Positions 36,072 through 48,354 are shown, numbered from the stretch's first letter. The stretch: DNA of 64,000 nucleotides from Amphiduros pacificus (GCA_949316495.1 OX439008.1:3865001-3929000); one strand, 5' to 3'. A program made the numbers and translations. Notes: generated from the sequence alone by a model not told the origin.

Positions 36072-36201
36072 CCACCTAACGGCAGTTTGTTACGAGATTT
36101 GGTTGTCATTGTTAGGACGCCATTTTGTTGTACTTTCACGTGTTGTTTTGTCTCACCAATAAATTGATGATAATTGAAGAACTGTGGATCTCTTCTCTGT
36201 T
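36072..36201 (+). repeat. 3' LTR
   Basis: Matches the 5' LTR at 128 of 130 positions, preceded by the purine tract and followed by ATCG. Confidence 0.82.
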
Positions 36202-36341
36202 ATCGCATGGGTCATAACTGCAACAGTCAATCGCCGGAGGTCGAGTTTATTTATTGAGGAAACTTCAATATGATGGGCAGTGCGTGGTGTTTCGAGAAAC
36301 AGTGGATTTCAAGTCTATTTTGCGATGTCTTTGGGTATAAT

Positions 36342-37028
36342 TTTTATGTTAATTCCTCGCCTCATGGGAGTGACTGACAACAACAACCGAGTTCTTGGCG
36401 ACAGACCATGTCAATAACTTTATTCTGATAATAAAATATATATATTTTTTACATAACAATATATATACGTGGTTATGTTATTATGTCCAATAACTTACTT
36501 CTACCTCAGACGGAGTAAAACTGTACCCTGTCTGCATATATATCATTGCCTGATACGGCTTCAGTTCATATGGCCCTGCGGGCTATGTTTCTTGCAACAG
36601 TCTTTACAGTCCTTTTGTAGCGGTTTGCCGCTTGATACCCACGTGACCTTGACCTAGGCCCATATTTGGGTAGGTCCATTACCAGATAGCCAATAATTGA
36701 TCACTTGTACATGATTTTTTCACCTTAACTAAATCTGGTTACCCGTGAACTTATTTACAACCTGAGGGTTAACCGTGACTTTCTTTACCATATTAAATTT
36801 ATTTACTCCCTGACATATCAATCCTTTCCCTCCTTGCTTAATTCCCTCCCCACAATGCACTCCCCGTTTTACATGCTTCCCTTTTTTCCCCAAGTTACTC
36901 CCATCCCCTACAATTCTTCCCCTTTATTCCTGGTTTAACTTGCCCCTTTTTACCTTGGACGGTTTCTTCCCTGAGTTGGGACCCCGGAAGCTGCCTGGGT
37001 TTCCCTTGCTGGTGGGGTTAAGCAGGCC
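36342..37028 (-). repeat. B2 direct repeat
   Basis: 687 bp, nearly identical to 37315-38001. The copies begin together at ttttatgttaattcctcgc and end together at ggttaagcaggcc. Confidence 0.93.
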
Positions 37029-37059
37029 AGGGAAAACTGGTGGTGGTGGGGAGGAGGTG

Positions 37060-37314
37060 GTTAGTGAAATTGCAGAGCCGATGGCTGTTTTTTGCTTGAG
37101 ATACAACAGATAATGCTTCCCACACTTAAATACGTGCGAACCCGTTGGATATCGCGGTGGAAAGAAAGAATGGCTGCGCGCGCAGTTCCTGGCCGCTTCC
37201 GGCTGCGCGCGCACCCCTTTTACTTCCGTCAGAAGTCCGCCACCAAAACAAACCCCGGTACGTATTTTGCTGCTCGTCACTCCCATAAAAGCATTTATCG
37301 CACCGATAAATGTG
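37060..37314 (-). repeat. A2 direct repeat
   Basis: 255 bp, nearly identical to 43951-44205 (offset 6891). It contains a GC-rich inverted segment (gctgcgcgcgcag ... ggctgcgcgcgca) that can fold into a hairpin. It abuts B1 directly and is separated from B2 by about 31 bp. Confidence 0.93.
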
Positions 37315-38001
37315 TTTTATGTTAATTCCTCGCCTCATGGGAGTGACTGACAACAACAACCGAGTTCTTGGCGACAGACCATGTCAATAACTTTATTCTG
37401 ATAATAAAATATATATATTTTTTACATAACAATATATATACGTGGTTATGTTATTATGTCCAATAACTTACTTCTACCTCAGACGGAGTAAAACTGTACC
37501 CTGTCTGCATATATATCATTGCCTGATACGGCTTCAGTTCATATGGCCCTGCGGGCTATGTTTCTTGCAACAGTCTTTACAGTCCTTTTGTAGCGGTTTG
37601 CCGCTTGATACCCACGTGACCTTGACCTAGGCCCATATTTGGGTAGGTCCATTACCAGATAGCCAATAATTGATCACTTGTACATGATTTTTTCACCTTA
37701 ACTAAATCTGGTTACCCGTGAACTTATTTACAACCTGAGGGTTAACCGTGACTTTCTTTACCATATTAAATTTATTTACTCCCTGACATATCAATCCTTT
37801 CCCTCCTTGCTTAATTCCCTCCCCACAATGCACTCCCCGTTTTACATGCTTCCCTTTTTTCCCCAAGTTACTCCCATCCCCTACAATTCTTCCCCTTTAT
37901 TCCTGGTTTAACTTGCCCCTTTTTACCTTGGACGGTTTCTTCCCTGAGTTGGGACCCCGGAAGCTGCCTGGGTTTCCCTTGCTGGTGGGGTTAAGCAGGC
38001 C
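37315..38001 (-). repeat. B1 direct repeat
   Basis: Second 687-bp copy, adjoining the interior of the element at 38001. Confidence 0.93.
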
Positions 38002-38057
38002 AAGCAACCCCGGGATTGCCTCCCCGAAGCAGTCGGGGAGAGCCCCACCAGCCCCAA

Positions 38058-38530
38058 CTAGGAAAGGTTCTTACTGAGGTGCGCCAGGTGGCGGTCCACT
38101 GCATCCATGGGCTCCTGGATTTGGAACTGAAGAGGATCCACTGATGCCCCGGTGTTTCGGTTGAACTCTGGTCTGGCATTCTGTGATTCTAGAAGTGTTG
38201 GGACTTCCCCTTGGCCCTGCACCCTCTCGGAATCTGCCTGGGAGGGTTGAGGCCTAAAGGGGCCCGATAGGTTGGCGGTCACTTCCGCTACGATCTGCGG
38301 GATTGCTTGCGCTACCGCCTCTGCGATGACTTGAGGCATGGGGGTTGTCACCGTCTCTGGAGGACTTCGAGTGTCTGGTGCGGTGGAGGTGCTTGGCGTC
38401 GGTTCGGCCTCGCCCCGGAAACTGCCAGGGGCAGGAGCCTCTTCGCTGGGGGGGGGTCCATCTCCCACTCCCCTAACCTCTGAACGTTCCTGGTTCGTCT
38501 TTTGACCCTGGCCTTTACCACTGAAACATA
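38058..38530 (-). CDS. Pro/Ala-rich frame inside the split-repeat element, function unknown
   Basis: Open on the minus strand from about 38530 to the stop near 38058. The sequence is rich in Pro, Glu and Thr (GDGPPPSEEAPAPGS), with a predicted helical stretch IAEAVAQAIPQIVAEVTANL. It resembles the linker-plus-helix starts of retroelement gag-like proteins but has no diagnostic motif. Its place near B1, downstream of the hydrolase-like piece, is unusual if it is gag. Confidence 0.4.
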
Positions 38531-38776
38531 TTGCTATCTTTAGAGAATAGTCATTGTGTCTGACATTGTTTTCACCTGATTCTACCGGACTCTCCTAAGG
38601 TGTCCTGGATTTATTAAGGATTGATATGATTCCATATTTCTGCCCACATACCATAGTAATGGTGATCATCGGTAATAGAAATACTAATGAATCAAGAATT
38701 ATCTTTGACCATTATACCTGACCTGCTCGTAGCACTCAATTATTTTTTATGTGTTCGAGGATACCTGCAATCTTTT

Positions 38777-41640
38777 CTACCTGTGGTGGGGAGACTTGCC
38801 TCAGACCACTATCTATGTGACAGGGAGAATTGCCTCTGCAAAGGATAGGAATGGGTATGCATAGGGAGAATTGCCTCTAACCCCGCACTATCGAAATTGT
38901 GCGGTGTACCGAGGAGAATTGCCTCTGACCGCTATTTTGTGTGACAGGGAAACCTGCCTCTGATGAAAATGTAATTGCTGATTACAGTTTGTTACAAAAC
39001 ACATGCCGACTATATGGTCTGTCATATGGCTCTGTGCTTCGTGAGATGCTAACAGGGAGACTTGCCTCTGATAGTGTTGTAATGTGTTTTATGGAGACCT
39101 TCCTCTAACTCCTGTATTATATTAGATGTGCGGTGTGTCAGGGAGACTTGCCTCCGACTCCCGCTTTGTGAACAGGGAGAATTGCCTCTGCATAATGAAT
39201 AGTAGTAGGTATGCATAGGGAGAATTGCCTCTAGCCCCACACTATCGAAATTGTGCGGTGTACCCGGGGAAAATTGCCTCTGGCCGCTATTTTGTGTGAC
39301 AGGGAAACTTGCCTCTGATGAAAATGTAATTGCTGATTACAGCTTGTTACAAAACACATGCCGACTATATGGTCTGTCATCTGGCTCTGTGCTTCGTGAG
39401 ATGCTAACAGGGAGACTTGCCTCTGATAGTGTTGTAATGTGTTTTATGGAGACCTTCCTCCGACTCCTGTGTTATAATATATGTGCGGTGTGTCAGGGAG
39501 ATTTGCCTCCGACTCCCGCTTTGTGAACAGGGAGAATTGCCTCTGCATAATGAATAGTAGTAGGTATGCATAGGGAGAATTGCCTCTAGCCCCACACTAT
39601 CGAAATTGTGCGGTGTACCCGGGGAAAATTGCCTCTGGCCGCTATTTTGTGTGACAGGGAAACTTGCCTCTGATGAAAATGTAATTGCTGATTACAGCTT
39701 GTTACAAAACACATGCCGACTATATGGTCTGTCATCTGGCTCTGTGCTTCGTGAGATGCTAACAGGGAGACTTGCCTCTGATAGTGTTGTAATGTGTTTT
39801 ATGGAGACCTTCCTCCGACTCCTGTGTTATAATATATGTGCGGTGTGTCAGGGAGATTTGCCTCCGACTCCCGCTTTGTGAACAGGGAGAATTGCCTCTG
39901 CATAATGAATAGTAGTAGGTATGCATAGGGAGAATTGCCTCTAGCCCCACACTATCGAAATTGTGCGGTGTACCCGGGGAAAATTGCCTCTGGCCGCTAT
40001 TTTGTGTGACAGGGAAACTTGCCTCTGATGAAAATGTAATTGCTGATTACAGCTTGTTACAAAACACATGCCGACTATATGGTCTGTCATCTGGCTCTGT
40101 GCTTCGTGAGATGCTAACAGGGAGACTTGCCTCTGATAGTGTTGTAATGTGTTTTATGGAGACCTTCCTCCGACTCCTGTGTTATAATATATGTGCGGTG
40201 TGTCAGGGAGATTTGCCTCCGACTCCCGCTTTGTGAACAGGGAGAATTGCCTCTGCATAATGAATAGTAGTAGGTATGCATAGGGAGAATTGCCTCTAGC
40301 CCCACACTATCGAAATTGTGCGGTGTACCCGGGGAAAATTGCCTCTGGCCGCTATTTTGTGTGACAGGGAAACTTGCCTCTGATGAAAATGTAATTGCTG
40401 ATTACAGCTTGTTACAAAACACATGCCGACTATATGGTCTGTCATCTGGCTCTGTGCTTCGTGAGATGCTAACAGGGAGACTTGCCTCTGATAGTGTTGT
40501 AATGTGTTTTATGGAGACCTTCCTCCGACTCCTGTGTTATAATATATGTGCGGTGTGTCAGGGAGATTTGCCTCCGACTCCCGCTTTGTGAACAGGGAGA
40601 ATTGCCTCTGCATAATGAATAGTAGTAGGTATGCATAGGGAGAATTGCCTCTAGCCCCACACTATCGAAATTGTGCGGTGTACCCGGGGAAAATTGCCTC
40701 TGGCCGCTATTTTGTGTGACAGGGAAACTTGCCTCTGATGAAAATGTAATTGCTGATTACAGCTTGTTACAAAACACATGCCGACTATATGGTCTGTCAT
40801 CTGGCTCTGTGCTTCGTGAGATGCTAACAGGGAGACTTGCCTCTGATAGTGTTGTAATGTGTTTTATGGAGACCTTCCTCCGACTCCTGTGTTATATTAT
40901 CTGTGCGGTGTGTCGGGGAGATTTGCCTCCGACTCCCGCTTTGTGAACAGGGAGAATTGCCTCTGCATAATGAATAGTAGTAGGTATGCATAGGGAGAAT
41001 TGCCTCTAGCCCCACACTATCGAAATTGAGCGGTGTACCGGGGAAATTGCCTCTGACCGCTATTTTGTGTGACAGGGAAAACTTGCCTCTGATGAAAATG
41101 TAATTGATGATTACAGTTTGTTACAAAACACATGCCGACTATATGGTCTGTCATATGGCTCTGTGCTTCGTGAGATGCTAACAGGGAGGCTTGCCTCTGA
41201 TAGTGTTTTAATGTGTTTTATGGAGACCTTCCTTTGACTCCTGTATTGTAATAGGTGTGCGGTGTATCAGGAAGACTTGCCTCTGACTCCCGCCTTGTGA
41301 CAGGGAGAATTGCCTCTGCATAGAATAGGAATGGGTATGCGTAGGGAGAATTGCCTCTAACCCCGCACTATCGATATTGTGCGGTGAATCAGGGAGACTT
41401 GCCTCTGGCCGCTATATGTGTGACAGGGAGACTTGCCTCTGATAGAAGTAGAAAAAATGGGTATGCATAGGGAGACTTGCCTCTAGCCCCCACATGTATA
41501 TACTGGCGGTGTATTAAGGAGACTTGCCTCCGCCTGATAATGGAATTGGGTGTGCATAGGGAAACTTGCCTACAGCCCCCTGTTAATATGCAGATATATA
41601 TATACTATGAATTAGGGAGACTTGCTCCTAATCCCTGGTG
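38777..41640. repeat. 355-bp satellite array with an internal 'gggaga.ttgcctct' theme
   Basis: From about 38890 to 41090 the sequence repeats every 355 bp (mcopies start for example at 39251, 39606, 39961, 40316, 40671) with almost no differences. Diverged copies lie at both ends. Each unit holds about seven copies of a short theme, gggaga(a/c)ttgcctctga, at 30-60 bp spacing, plus a theme-free part of about 90 bp. The flanks are built from the same short theme. Repeated 63- and 91-codon frames here are artefacts of the array. Confidence 0.93.
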
Positions 41641-42340
41641 GGTTGCCCAAAGGCTTTCCTGATAATATTTGACCTTGAGTGTGCTTAACTAATGCAAGGT
41701 CCACACTATTGTTTCTTTTATGTAGTAGCCAAACAGAATACTGACTGATTTCCTACACTAAACTTCTTTCATTAAGATATTGAGTAAATACAATTCCTAC
41801 AATACATAAAATATATTAAGTACATACAGTACCACAACACTCACAATAATTGAATATCTTGAGTACCTACAGTACTATAAACATCTCCAGATATTTAAAA
41901 TACAATACATGCAATGCATATGTGCAATTAAGATTCTATAAGTCCTCATGGTGGTTTAATTTGACTATAGTTGTATAATAGAGTGAATTTATTATGCAAA
42001 TACAGTTAATATATTTTTAAGTTCTTGGTATGAAATAATCATTCTAGTCTGCCATTATAACATCAATACTGTCCAAGTTAATGATTAGTAATGTATTTCT
42101 ACCCACCAAACTGAAAGTTTGTTGGCATCCTGCCAGTTCCTAGTCACTCTGCTCTGCCGACCTTCCTGCTCCTCCACACACCTGTCCGCCTCCAGGATGG
42201 CCCTCCTTACATTGTGATAATAGCGGTATATGCCGTTATCAGCGCGGGTGGGGTGGTGGGGGGTCCACTTTGAGTTTCTGATGCCGCCACCACCAGATGT
42301 GCGGGAAATTGAAGCGAGTGTTTGTTTTCTTCCCCGCCTT
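41641..42340. other. No gene seen
   Basis: AT-rich spacer with a few short direct repeats (tacagtac, atattaagtac near 41815-41885) between the satellite and the hydrolase-like fragment. Confidence 0.5.
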
Positions 42341-42348
42341 AGGGCGGG

Positions 42349-42610
42349 TTAGCCTTTCAGCCATGTGCTCGCTGAATCGTCCAACTTGGCGTTGTAGTCC
42401 TCCGCCGACATGTTCCTCGGCTTATTTCTGTGGATTGGCATGCCCCTCACCATTATCCTGGCCCCTTCGTTGTGGAGTTCCTGGGCCAGATCAATCAGCC
42501 TGTCAGCTGCCTGGTGGATTGGCATATCCCCGTCCAAGTCGTTCCCGACCACGTCGAGGAACACGATGGGCTTCCTGGAACGGGAGCGTCTTACCTCATT
42601 CCAGAGCCCA
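42349..42610 (-). CDS. SGNH/GDSL-hydrolase-like fragment
   Basis: A minus-strand frame with KPIVFLDVVGNDLDGDMP, then AADRLIDLAQELHNEGARI and VRGMPIHRN. The GND triad fits block III of SGNH hydrolases. Hydrolase frames of this kind are known from Ngaro-type retroelements, supporting the split-repeat assignment. CR1-like LINEs also carry SGNH esterases, the main alternative. It is a fragment of a fossil element. Confidence 0.5.
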
Positions 42611-42617
42611 TCCAGTG

Positions 42618-43195
42618 TAGTTTAAGAGAAACGGCATTTGGTCCTCCTTGTTCTTTTCTCGCTGGGCTGGTCGGAGCAATATGACCGTTTCAGTGTCACC
42701 CCATTCACGCATGAAGAGATTCCAAACCACACACCTAGTGTGACATTCTCGTGACAGATATGAGGTGACAAATTAAAAGGTTGATTTTCTGTTACTTAAA
42801 ACTAGTCACCTGATTTATTTGTGTCTTGCTATAAGATTATGGAAGCTTGATATTAGCCGAAAATGAAACATATCTAAGAGCAGAAGACAAGACTTTGGGT
42901 GCCATCTTGTGTCATGTGACAAAGTTACTGGAGGTGCAGGCGGGGTTCAGCAAACTCACAAATATCCACTGGCTTGAATTCTCCCACTAGAATGTTAATA
43001 TGGCTTATTCTTTATCCAAAAGTTATCTAGACTAGACTGCAAGCATTTATTCCACGTTGGCTAGTTGTTCTGAAGAAATAATTTTTCACGTGCAACCCAC
43101 TTGGGACCTCTCTATGACGTACTTTAGAAACAGCCAATCTTGACACACACTCCAAACACCTACTATGGCTCATCAATGGGGGGAATTCACTGCCT
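42618..43195 (-). repeat. Right copy of a long inverted repeat pair
   Basis: Partner of 26348-26730. The inner boundary is sharp at tagtttaagag. The two copies enclose about 16 kb, including all the nested elements described here. Confidence 0.85.
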
Positions 43196-43950
43196 TTTCG
43201 CTTCAGGAGATTGATGTCTTTGGAGTTTAGTGAAATTGCAGAGCCGATGGCTGTTTTGATACCCGGTAACTAACTCAGGCAGAAACCACGAAAAATGTCA
43301 CTGAAAAGTTTCCATTTTCAAAAATTTGTTCTTACTTTTACCTCCGAAGCTTGATGTCTTTGGAATTTAGTGACTCTTTTGATACCCAGTAACTGACTCA
43401 GGCAGAAACAACGAAGAAATTCACTAAACAGTTCTCATTTTCAAAGAATTGTTCTTATTTTCGCTTCAGAAGATTGATGTCTTTGGAATTTAGTGAAATT
43501 GCAGAGCCGATGACTGTTTTGATACCCTGTGAACTAACTCAGGCAGAAACAACGAAGAAATTCACTAAAAAGTTCTCATTTTCAAAGAATTGTTCTTACT
43601 TTCGCTTCAGAAGATTGATGTCTTTGGAATTCACTGCCTTTTCGCTTCAGAAGATTGATGTCTTTGGAATTTAGTGAAATTGCAGAGCCGATGGCTGTTT
43701 TGATACCCGGTAAGCAAACTCAGGCAGAACAACGAAAAATGTCACTAAAAAGTTTCCATTTTCGAAAAAATTATTCTTACTTTTGCTTCAGAAGCTTGAT
43801 GTCTTTGGAATTTAGTGAAATTGCAGAGCCGATGGCTGTTTTGATACCCGGTAACTAACTCAGGCAGAAACCACGAAAAATGTCACTGAAAAGTTTCCAT
43901 TTTCAAAAAATTGTTCTTACTTTCGCTTCAGAAGCTTGATGTCTTTGGAA
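43196..43950. repeat. About 140-bp tandem repeat adjoining A1
   Basis: Five to six units carry gcttcagaag(a/c)ttgatgtc, tttagtgaaattgcagagcc and ttgatacccggtaac, with length variants. The last unit runs directly into A1, which itself starts with ttagtgaaattgcagagccg. Confidence 0.88.
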
Positions 43951-44205
43951 TTTAGTGAAATTGCAGAGCCGATGGCTGTTTTTTGCTTGAGATACAACAG
44001 ATAATGCTTCCCACACTTAAATACGTGCGAACCCGTTGGATATCGCGGTGGAAAGAAAGAATGGCTGCGCGCGCAGTTCCTGGCCGCTTCCGGCTGCGCG
44101 CGCACCCCTTTTACTTCCGTCAGAAGTCCGCCACCAAAACAAACCCCGGTACGTATTTTGCTGCTCGTCACTCCCATAAAAGCATTTATCGCACCGATAA
44201 ATGTG
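43951..44205 (-). repeat. A1 direct repeat
   Basis: 5' terminal repeat of the split-repeat element, near-identical to 37060-37314. It ends on the plus strand at accgataaatgtgtt. Confidence 0.93.
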
Positions 44206-44288
44206 TTATAACACCCTTTTGAAAGCACACTTCTTTCTTGGCGTCATTTCTATGTGGAGTGTGATCATAGAGGCACTGAAAGGTAAAA

Positions 44289-44368
44289 TGACGTCATAAG
44301 AGTGTGTGGCAATATGCTTATGACGTCATGAAAGGCAATGTCCTTTGCATAGTGCCAGAATGACGTCA
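44289..44368. promoter_or_regulatory. Cluster of three CRE palindromes
   Basis: TGACGTCA occurs at 44289-44296, 44321-44328 and 44361-44368. The full palindrome is the CREB/ATF binding site. Three in 80 bp of moderately AT-rich DNA is far above chance, but no gene start is evident nearby. Confidence 0.6.
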
Positions 44369-47300
44369 AACAGTGCTACTCTGCTTTGAACCTCATCTGA
44401 GGCCAAAGAAAGTTCACGCTACCTGTGTTTACCCAGCACGCACAGCGTATGGCTCAGACAGACCTCTGCTGGGAGTGCAACTGCTATGTCTCATAGCAAC
44501 ATATCTTATTACTCTATGTTAAACTTCAACATGTCATGAAATTTGTATGTAGATGTGCTTTTTATACACAAATTACAAATTTAGTGCTTAATAACTTCAA
44601 AGTAAACACACTTTTACTGCACAGCTATCTTTGACAAATATGTTTTTTTTTGACCGGATTGGTCTGGAAACAAACGCAAAGGACACAAATTTAACACGGC
44701 TTAAGTCCTAAGAAATATTTGGATTGAGCCTCATGGAAAATAGAATCTCCTGACAATATTACATCTTACTTGCGAAAAGCTAAAAAAATCCTACTAGTTA
44801 TTTAAAAAAAGACAAAAATGGTCCCTTCTTACTGAGTCAATTAATTTGAGCATGAAATAAGTTACTGAAATGTAATTTGGGCATAAATCTCAAAATTATC
44901 ACTGCACATGTTGACATCTAAAAAGTATTGCCTCTGCAAATCATTTAAGAAAGACAACAACACCCAGTTGAAGAACAAGAAACACAAGTGATTTATTTTG
45001 ATATAAATTAAAATGGACAACTTCTACTGTATATCATACATGTATATGTAACATAAATTCTGGGGATAGAGCAATTCCTCAATCAGCAGAGCAACCTCCC
45101 CCCTTTGTCTACTCTATGTCTAGGTTAAGATCTGTAATGTTCTTTGATTTACATTTTGATGATTTGTTGGTTATAACCAATCCCCAGTTGATTATGATAT
45201 ACAAATACAGTGATCGTTCTAATCAATTTTGGTATTAATGTATTCATTATGATAATGATTATATAGTTTGTATGATCATACAATATAAATCCCTTTCATT
45301 ACTGACAAAGACAGAGAGATGTGGAGTTATAAGGAATTATTTCTTTTCATGAGACCTTTGACATAACCAAATTCCTTCAAGGTGAGTCACATGATTTAAT
45401 GACAATAATTAGACATTTTCTAAATCTTTATGTCTTTGTCTATAATGGGTAGGTAATGCAGGAAAATGTCATTTCTATCTGAAAACACTCTTTAACCTTA
45501 GAAAATACCTCCATAATGGTTTCTATCAGTAAACTCAATCATACCCTGACAATTTGTGGCACTTACATTTGGACATCAAATATGCCAGTAATAAATTTAT
45601 ATATGCCATTTCATAAAGACACCCCTAAATATCTGGTCTTTCTTCAGTCAGATATCTTTTGTATGACATTTTGAACCATTAGCATGGCAACCTACACAAT
45701 TAGTCTCTTGAGTCTTGCTAGGGAGATGTATTACCAAGACACTGTTTTGCCAATATATTTTACAAAGTGCTTGATCTCTGATTTGGAAAGAGAAAAAACA
45801 GAAGCATGGCATTATTTGCGAGACCATGACAGGGACCTCCAGTTCTGCTTGGAATGTTACTGATATCACAAGGGTTTATGTACAGGTGTTACAGTAATTA
45901 TATGTTGTTATATCTCTTTTAAATTTACTCATGCACACATCAATTCGTAGTTATCGTGTTACAAGGCTCATCTCAAATAATTTGCATCATTATCATAGCC
46001 TCAGTACCAGCACACAGAACATTAGGGAAACCAATAACTTATTTATGATAATCATGTAGGTTATTTTGACAGTAAAATAAAGTGATTAACTTGACCGGCA
46101 TTCATCTGAAGTTGTATTCTTATGATTACAATATTTGATGATTTCAATATTTTTATGTGATAGTAATTTATGTGCTGATAGTTTGCTATCAAAATAATAT
46201 TTATGTGTGTAAAATTTATTGGTTTTTTTTTTCAATTAAAGTTAGTTGCTTATGAAATTATCCACTAGTATTCCAAGTCTAAATGTCTGAGACATGCAAT
46301 CTTTTATCTAAGCATGCAGTCGCTCAAACCAAAATCTCCCATACAGATCCTACAATATATCAAATGGACCTTTGTTCACTCACCACGCCTCTGAGCATAT
46401 TAACCTTTAGCCAAACATGCTGAAAAGATCTCTTCTGACAGATTTACCTTAATATAACATATCTATCATTATCATATATTTAAACCCAAGTCTAACAGAA
46501 AAGACTCCTAGTGTTGTTATGTACTTCTCACATTGTACAACTTCAGGAGTCATTTTAGTGACCACTTTTTACAATGTGTTATGTTTTTATATTTGCTTTT
46601 ATCAATCAAGTGTTATTGACACATGGAAGGTATAACCTAATTATGGGTATGGTTAAAGTGGGTCAAGTTCTTAGTTTTTCTTCTGAATTAGAATATATTG
46701 CAGCAACTATAAGCTCAGCTTCATAGAAATCACCTTATTGAAGAAGCCTTGTGTTGTATATTTATATTCTTATAAAAAGTATTCAAAAAAAAAAAAAATT
46801 CAAACATCTCTTTAATATGCTTTGAAACATTTCTTCAATATTCCAAGTCTTTATTCAAAATAAATATGGCATAAGACAAGGTTTTTCGATTCTATTGTCT
46901 TATATTAGCCAAACTTTCTGAAAAGAATATCTTTTTTTGATGTCCCGACAATTCTATTAACTGAAGGAAACAATGTGTTGCAATACAATAAATGAGGTTA
47001 AATTAAAGTGAACATTTAAGAAAAGAAAGCTTTATCGTCATTCTGACGATAATGGTGATCACAACTGTTATTTCATCAATGATTATCTTGCATTAATACC
47101 CCATTCACACTTCTGCACTTAACAATTTACTGGTGTTTGCATTTTAATATGTGAATTATATGAGTTGTGTTTTTTCTGATTTAATTCAATAAAAACCATG
47201 AACATCAGAAATCATAACAGACAGACATTTTAAATGTAAATTTTGTTGTTCATCAAAGGATATTTCCCTGAATATATGTAACAATAAACAATATGCCCAT

Positions 47301-48354
47301 TCTGAAACTACCTATTCAACAATAATATTTTGCAAGGTTTCATTCAGTAATATTTCTAAAATCATGTTAAAAGTCATGTTTTCCTAACTCACAAATTCAA
47401 CTTAAGCATTCTAGAAAAAACTTGATTTAATAATCAATAACACTTATATATCTGGGTAGTTAGTAGCCATGACAGTTCTTGAAATTCAAACACTATATTG
47501 TTATCATTCATTTGATAAACACATAAAAGGTACAGGGTTGTCAAATACATTACTTTTTTGATAAACTTATTTATATTTATTAATTTATTCTTTATAAAGT
47601 GTATAAATTTCATTTTATTTCATCAGAGCTCTTGTTTTCTAGTTCAGAAGAACTGCTTTCTTACAAACTTTCATTTCATGATTGCAACTGGCCAGATTAC
47701 CGGAGACATTCGGGTCTAGTGGACTAGACTTTCAAATTGAAACCCCCCTCACACTGCAAACCCTGACAAGACCAAAGTGACAACTGGGTTAAGTATATAT
47801 CACAAAGTTCACTTCCCATCTTTCAAAATTCACTTACTTTGATAACTGATAACATAGTCAGATATCATCAAGAAAAATCCCACAAAACCTACAGTAGTTC
47901 ACTTCCAAATTGACATCAAAACCCTATCTCATGAACCTTAGTGATTAACCGAAGTACTAAAGTCATTTGCTTTTATGGTATACAACCAAAGAAACATTTT
48001 TGCATAACTATAAAGTAGTTCTAGTATATAAATGAGACAAACAGACAATGTCTGAACAAAATGACTGTATGAGGGTCGTTGTAACTTGTAATGCCATATC
48101 ATTCTTGTCAAACATCTCACAGTTCCCATCACATTCAATCACTCTTGACAACCGTAAATATATATATATATATATCCTCAATATTCAATGTATTTCGCAA
48201 GAAAATAGGTATGATGAAAAATGATTAATAAATACCTTGGTGACATTCACGACACACATCTACAGATGATGATATGAAAATAACAACCAAATGGCACAAC
48301 CTAAACGTACCTTGGTTCATGTCTCTTTAAAGTCCTAAATAGAGCATTTATAAT

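Larger units (their letters stand above)
30371..36201 (+). mobile_element. Ty3/Gypsy-like LTR retrotransposon, structurally near-whole and young
   Basis: Two 130-bp repeats (30371-30500 and 36072-36201) differ at two positions. ATCG precedes the first and follows the second as a 4-bp target duplication. A tRNA-primer-like tggtggcagcgg follows the left repeat and a purine tract (ggggaggaaaggagagaggg) precedes the right one. Internal parts in order are gag-like region, aspartic protease (LDTGA), reverse transcriptase, RNase H, zinc-binding integrase N-terminus and integrase. The RT-RNaseH-integrase order is that of Ty3/Gypsy. Coding lies in two overlapping frames; I count at most about one break and do not judge whether it is family read-through or decay. 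Low repeat divergence implies a recent insertion. Confidence 0.88.
36342..44205 (-). mobile_element. Ngaro/PAT-like tyrosine-recombinase retroelement carcass with split direct repeats
   Basis: On the minus strand the repeats read A1 (44205-43951), interior, B1 (38001-37315), A2 (37314-37060), B2 (37028-36342). A1 and A2 are near-identical over 255 bp; B1 and B2 are near-identical over 687 bp at an offset of 973. The order A1 - interior - B1 - A2 - B2 is the split-direct-repeat layout known for Ngaro and PAT elements, which integrate by tyrosine recombinase and make no target duplication. The interior keeps an SGNH-hydrolase-like piece and a Pro-rich frame. I recognise no reverse transcriptase or recombinase, so it looks broken or non-autonomous, but recent by repeat identity. 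Confidence 0.65.

Noticed and set aside
38890-41090. Repeated 91- and 63-codon open frames as a tandem gene family
   Set aside because: They recur only because the 355-bp satellite repeats; they have no protein motif and arise on both strands.
26348-43195. A single 17-kb Polinton-type element bounded by long inverted repeats
   Set aside because: No polymerase, integrase or capsid-type gene belongs to the interior; its content is explained by separately bounded nested elements.
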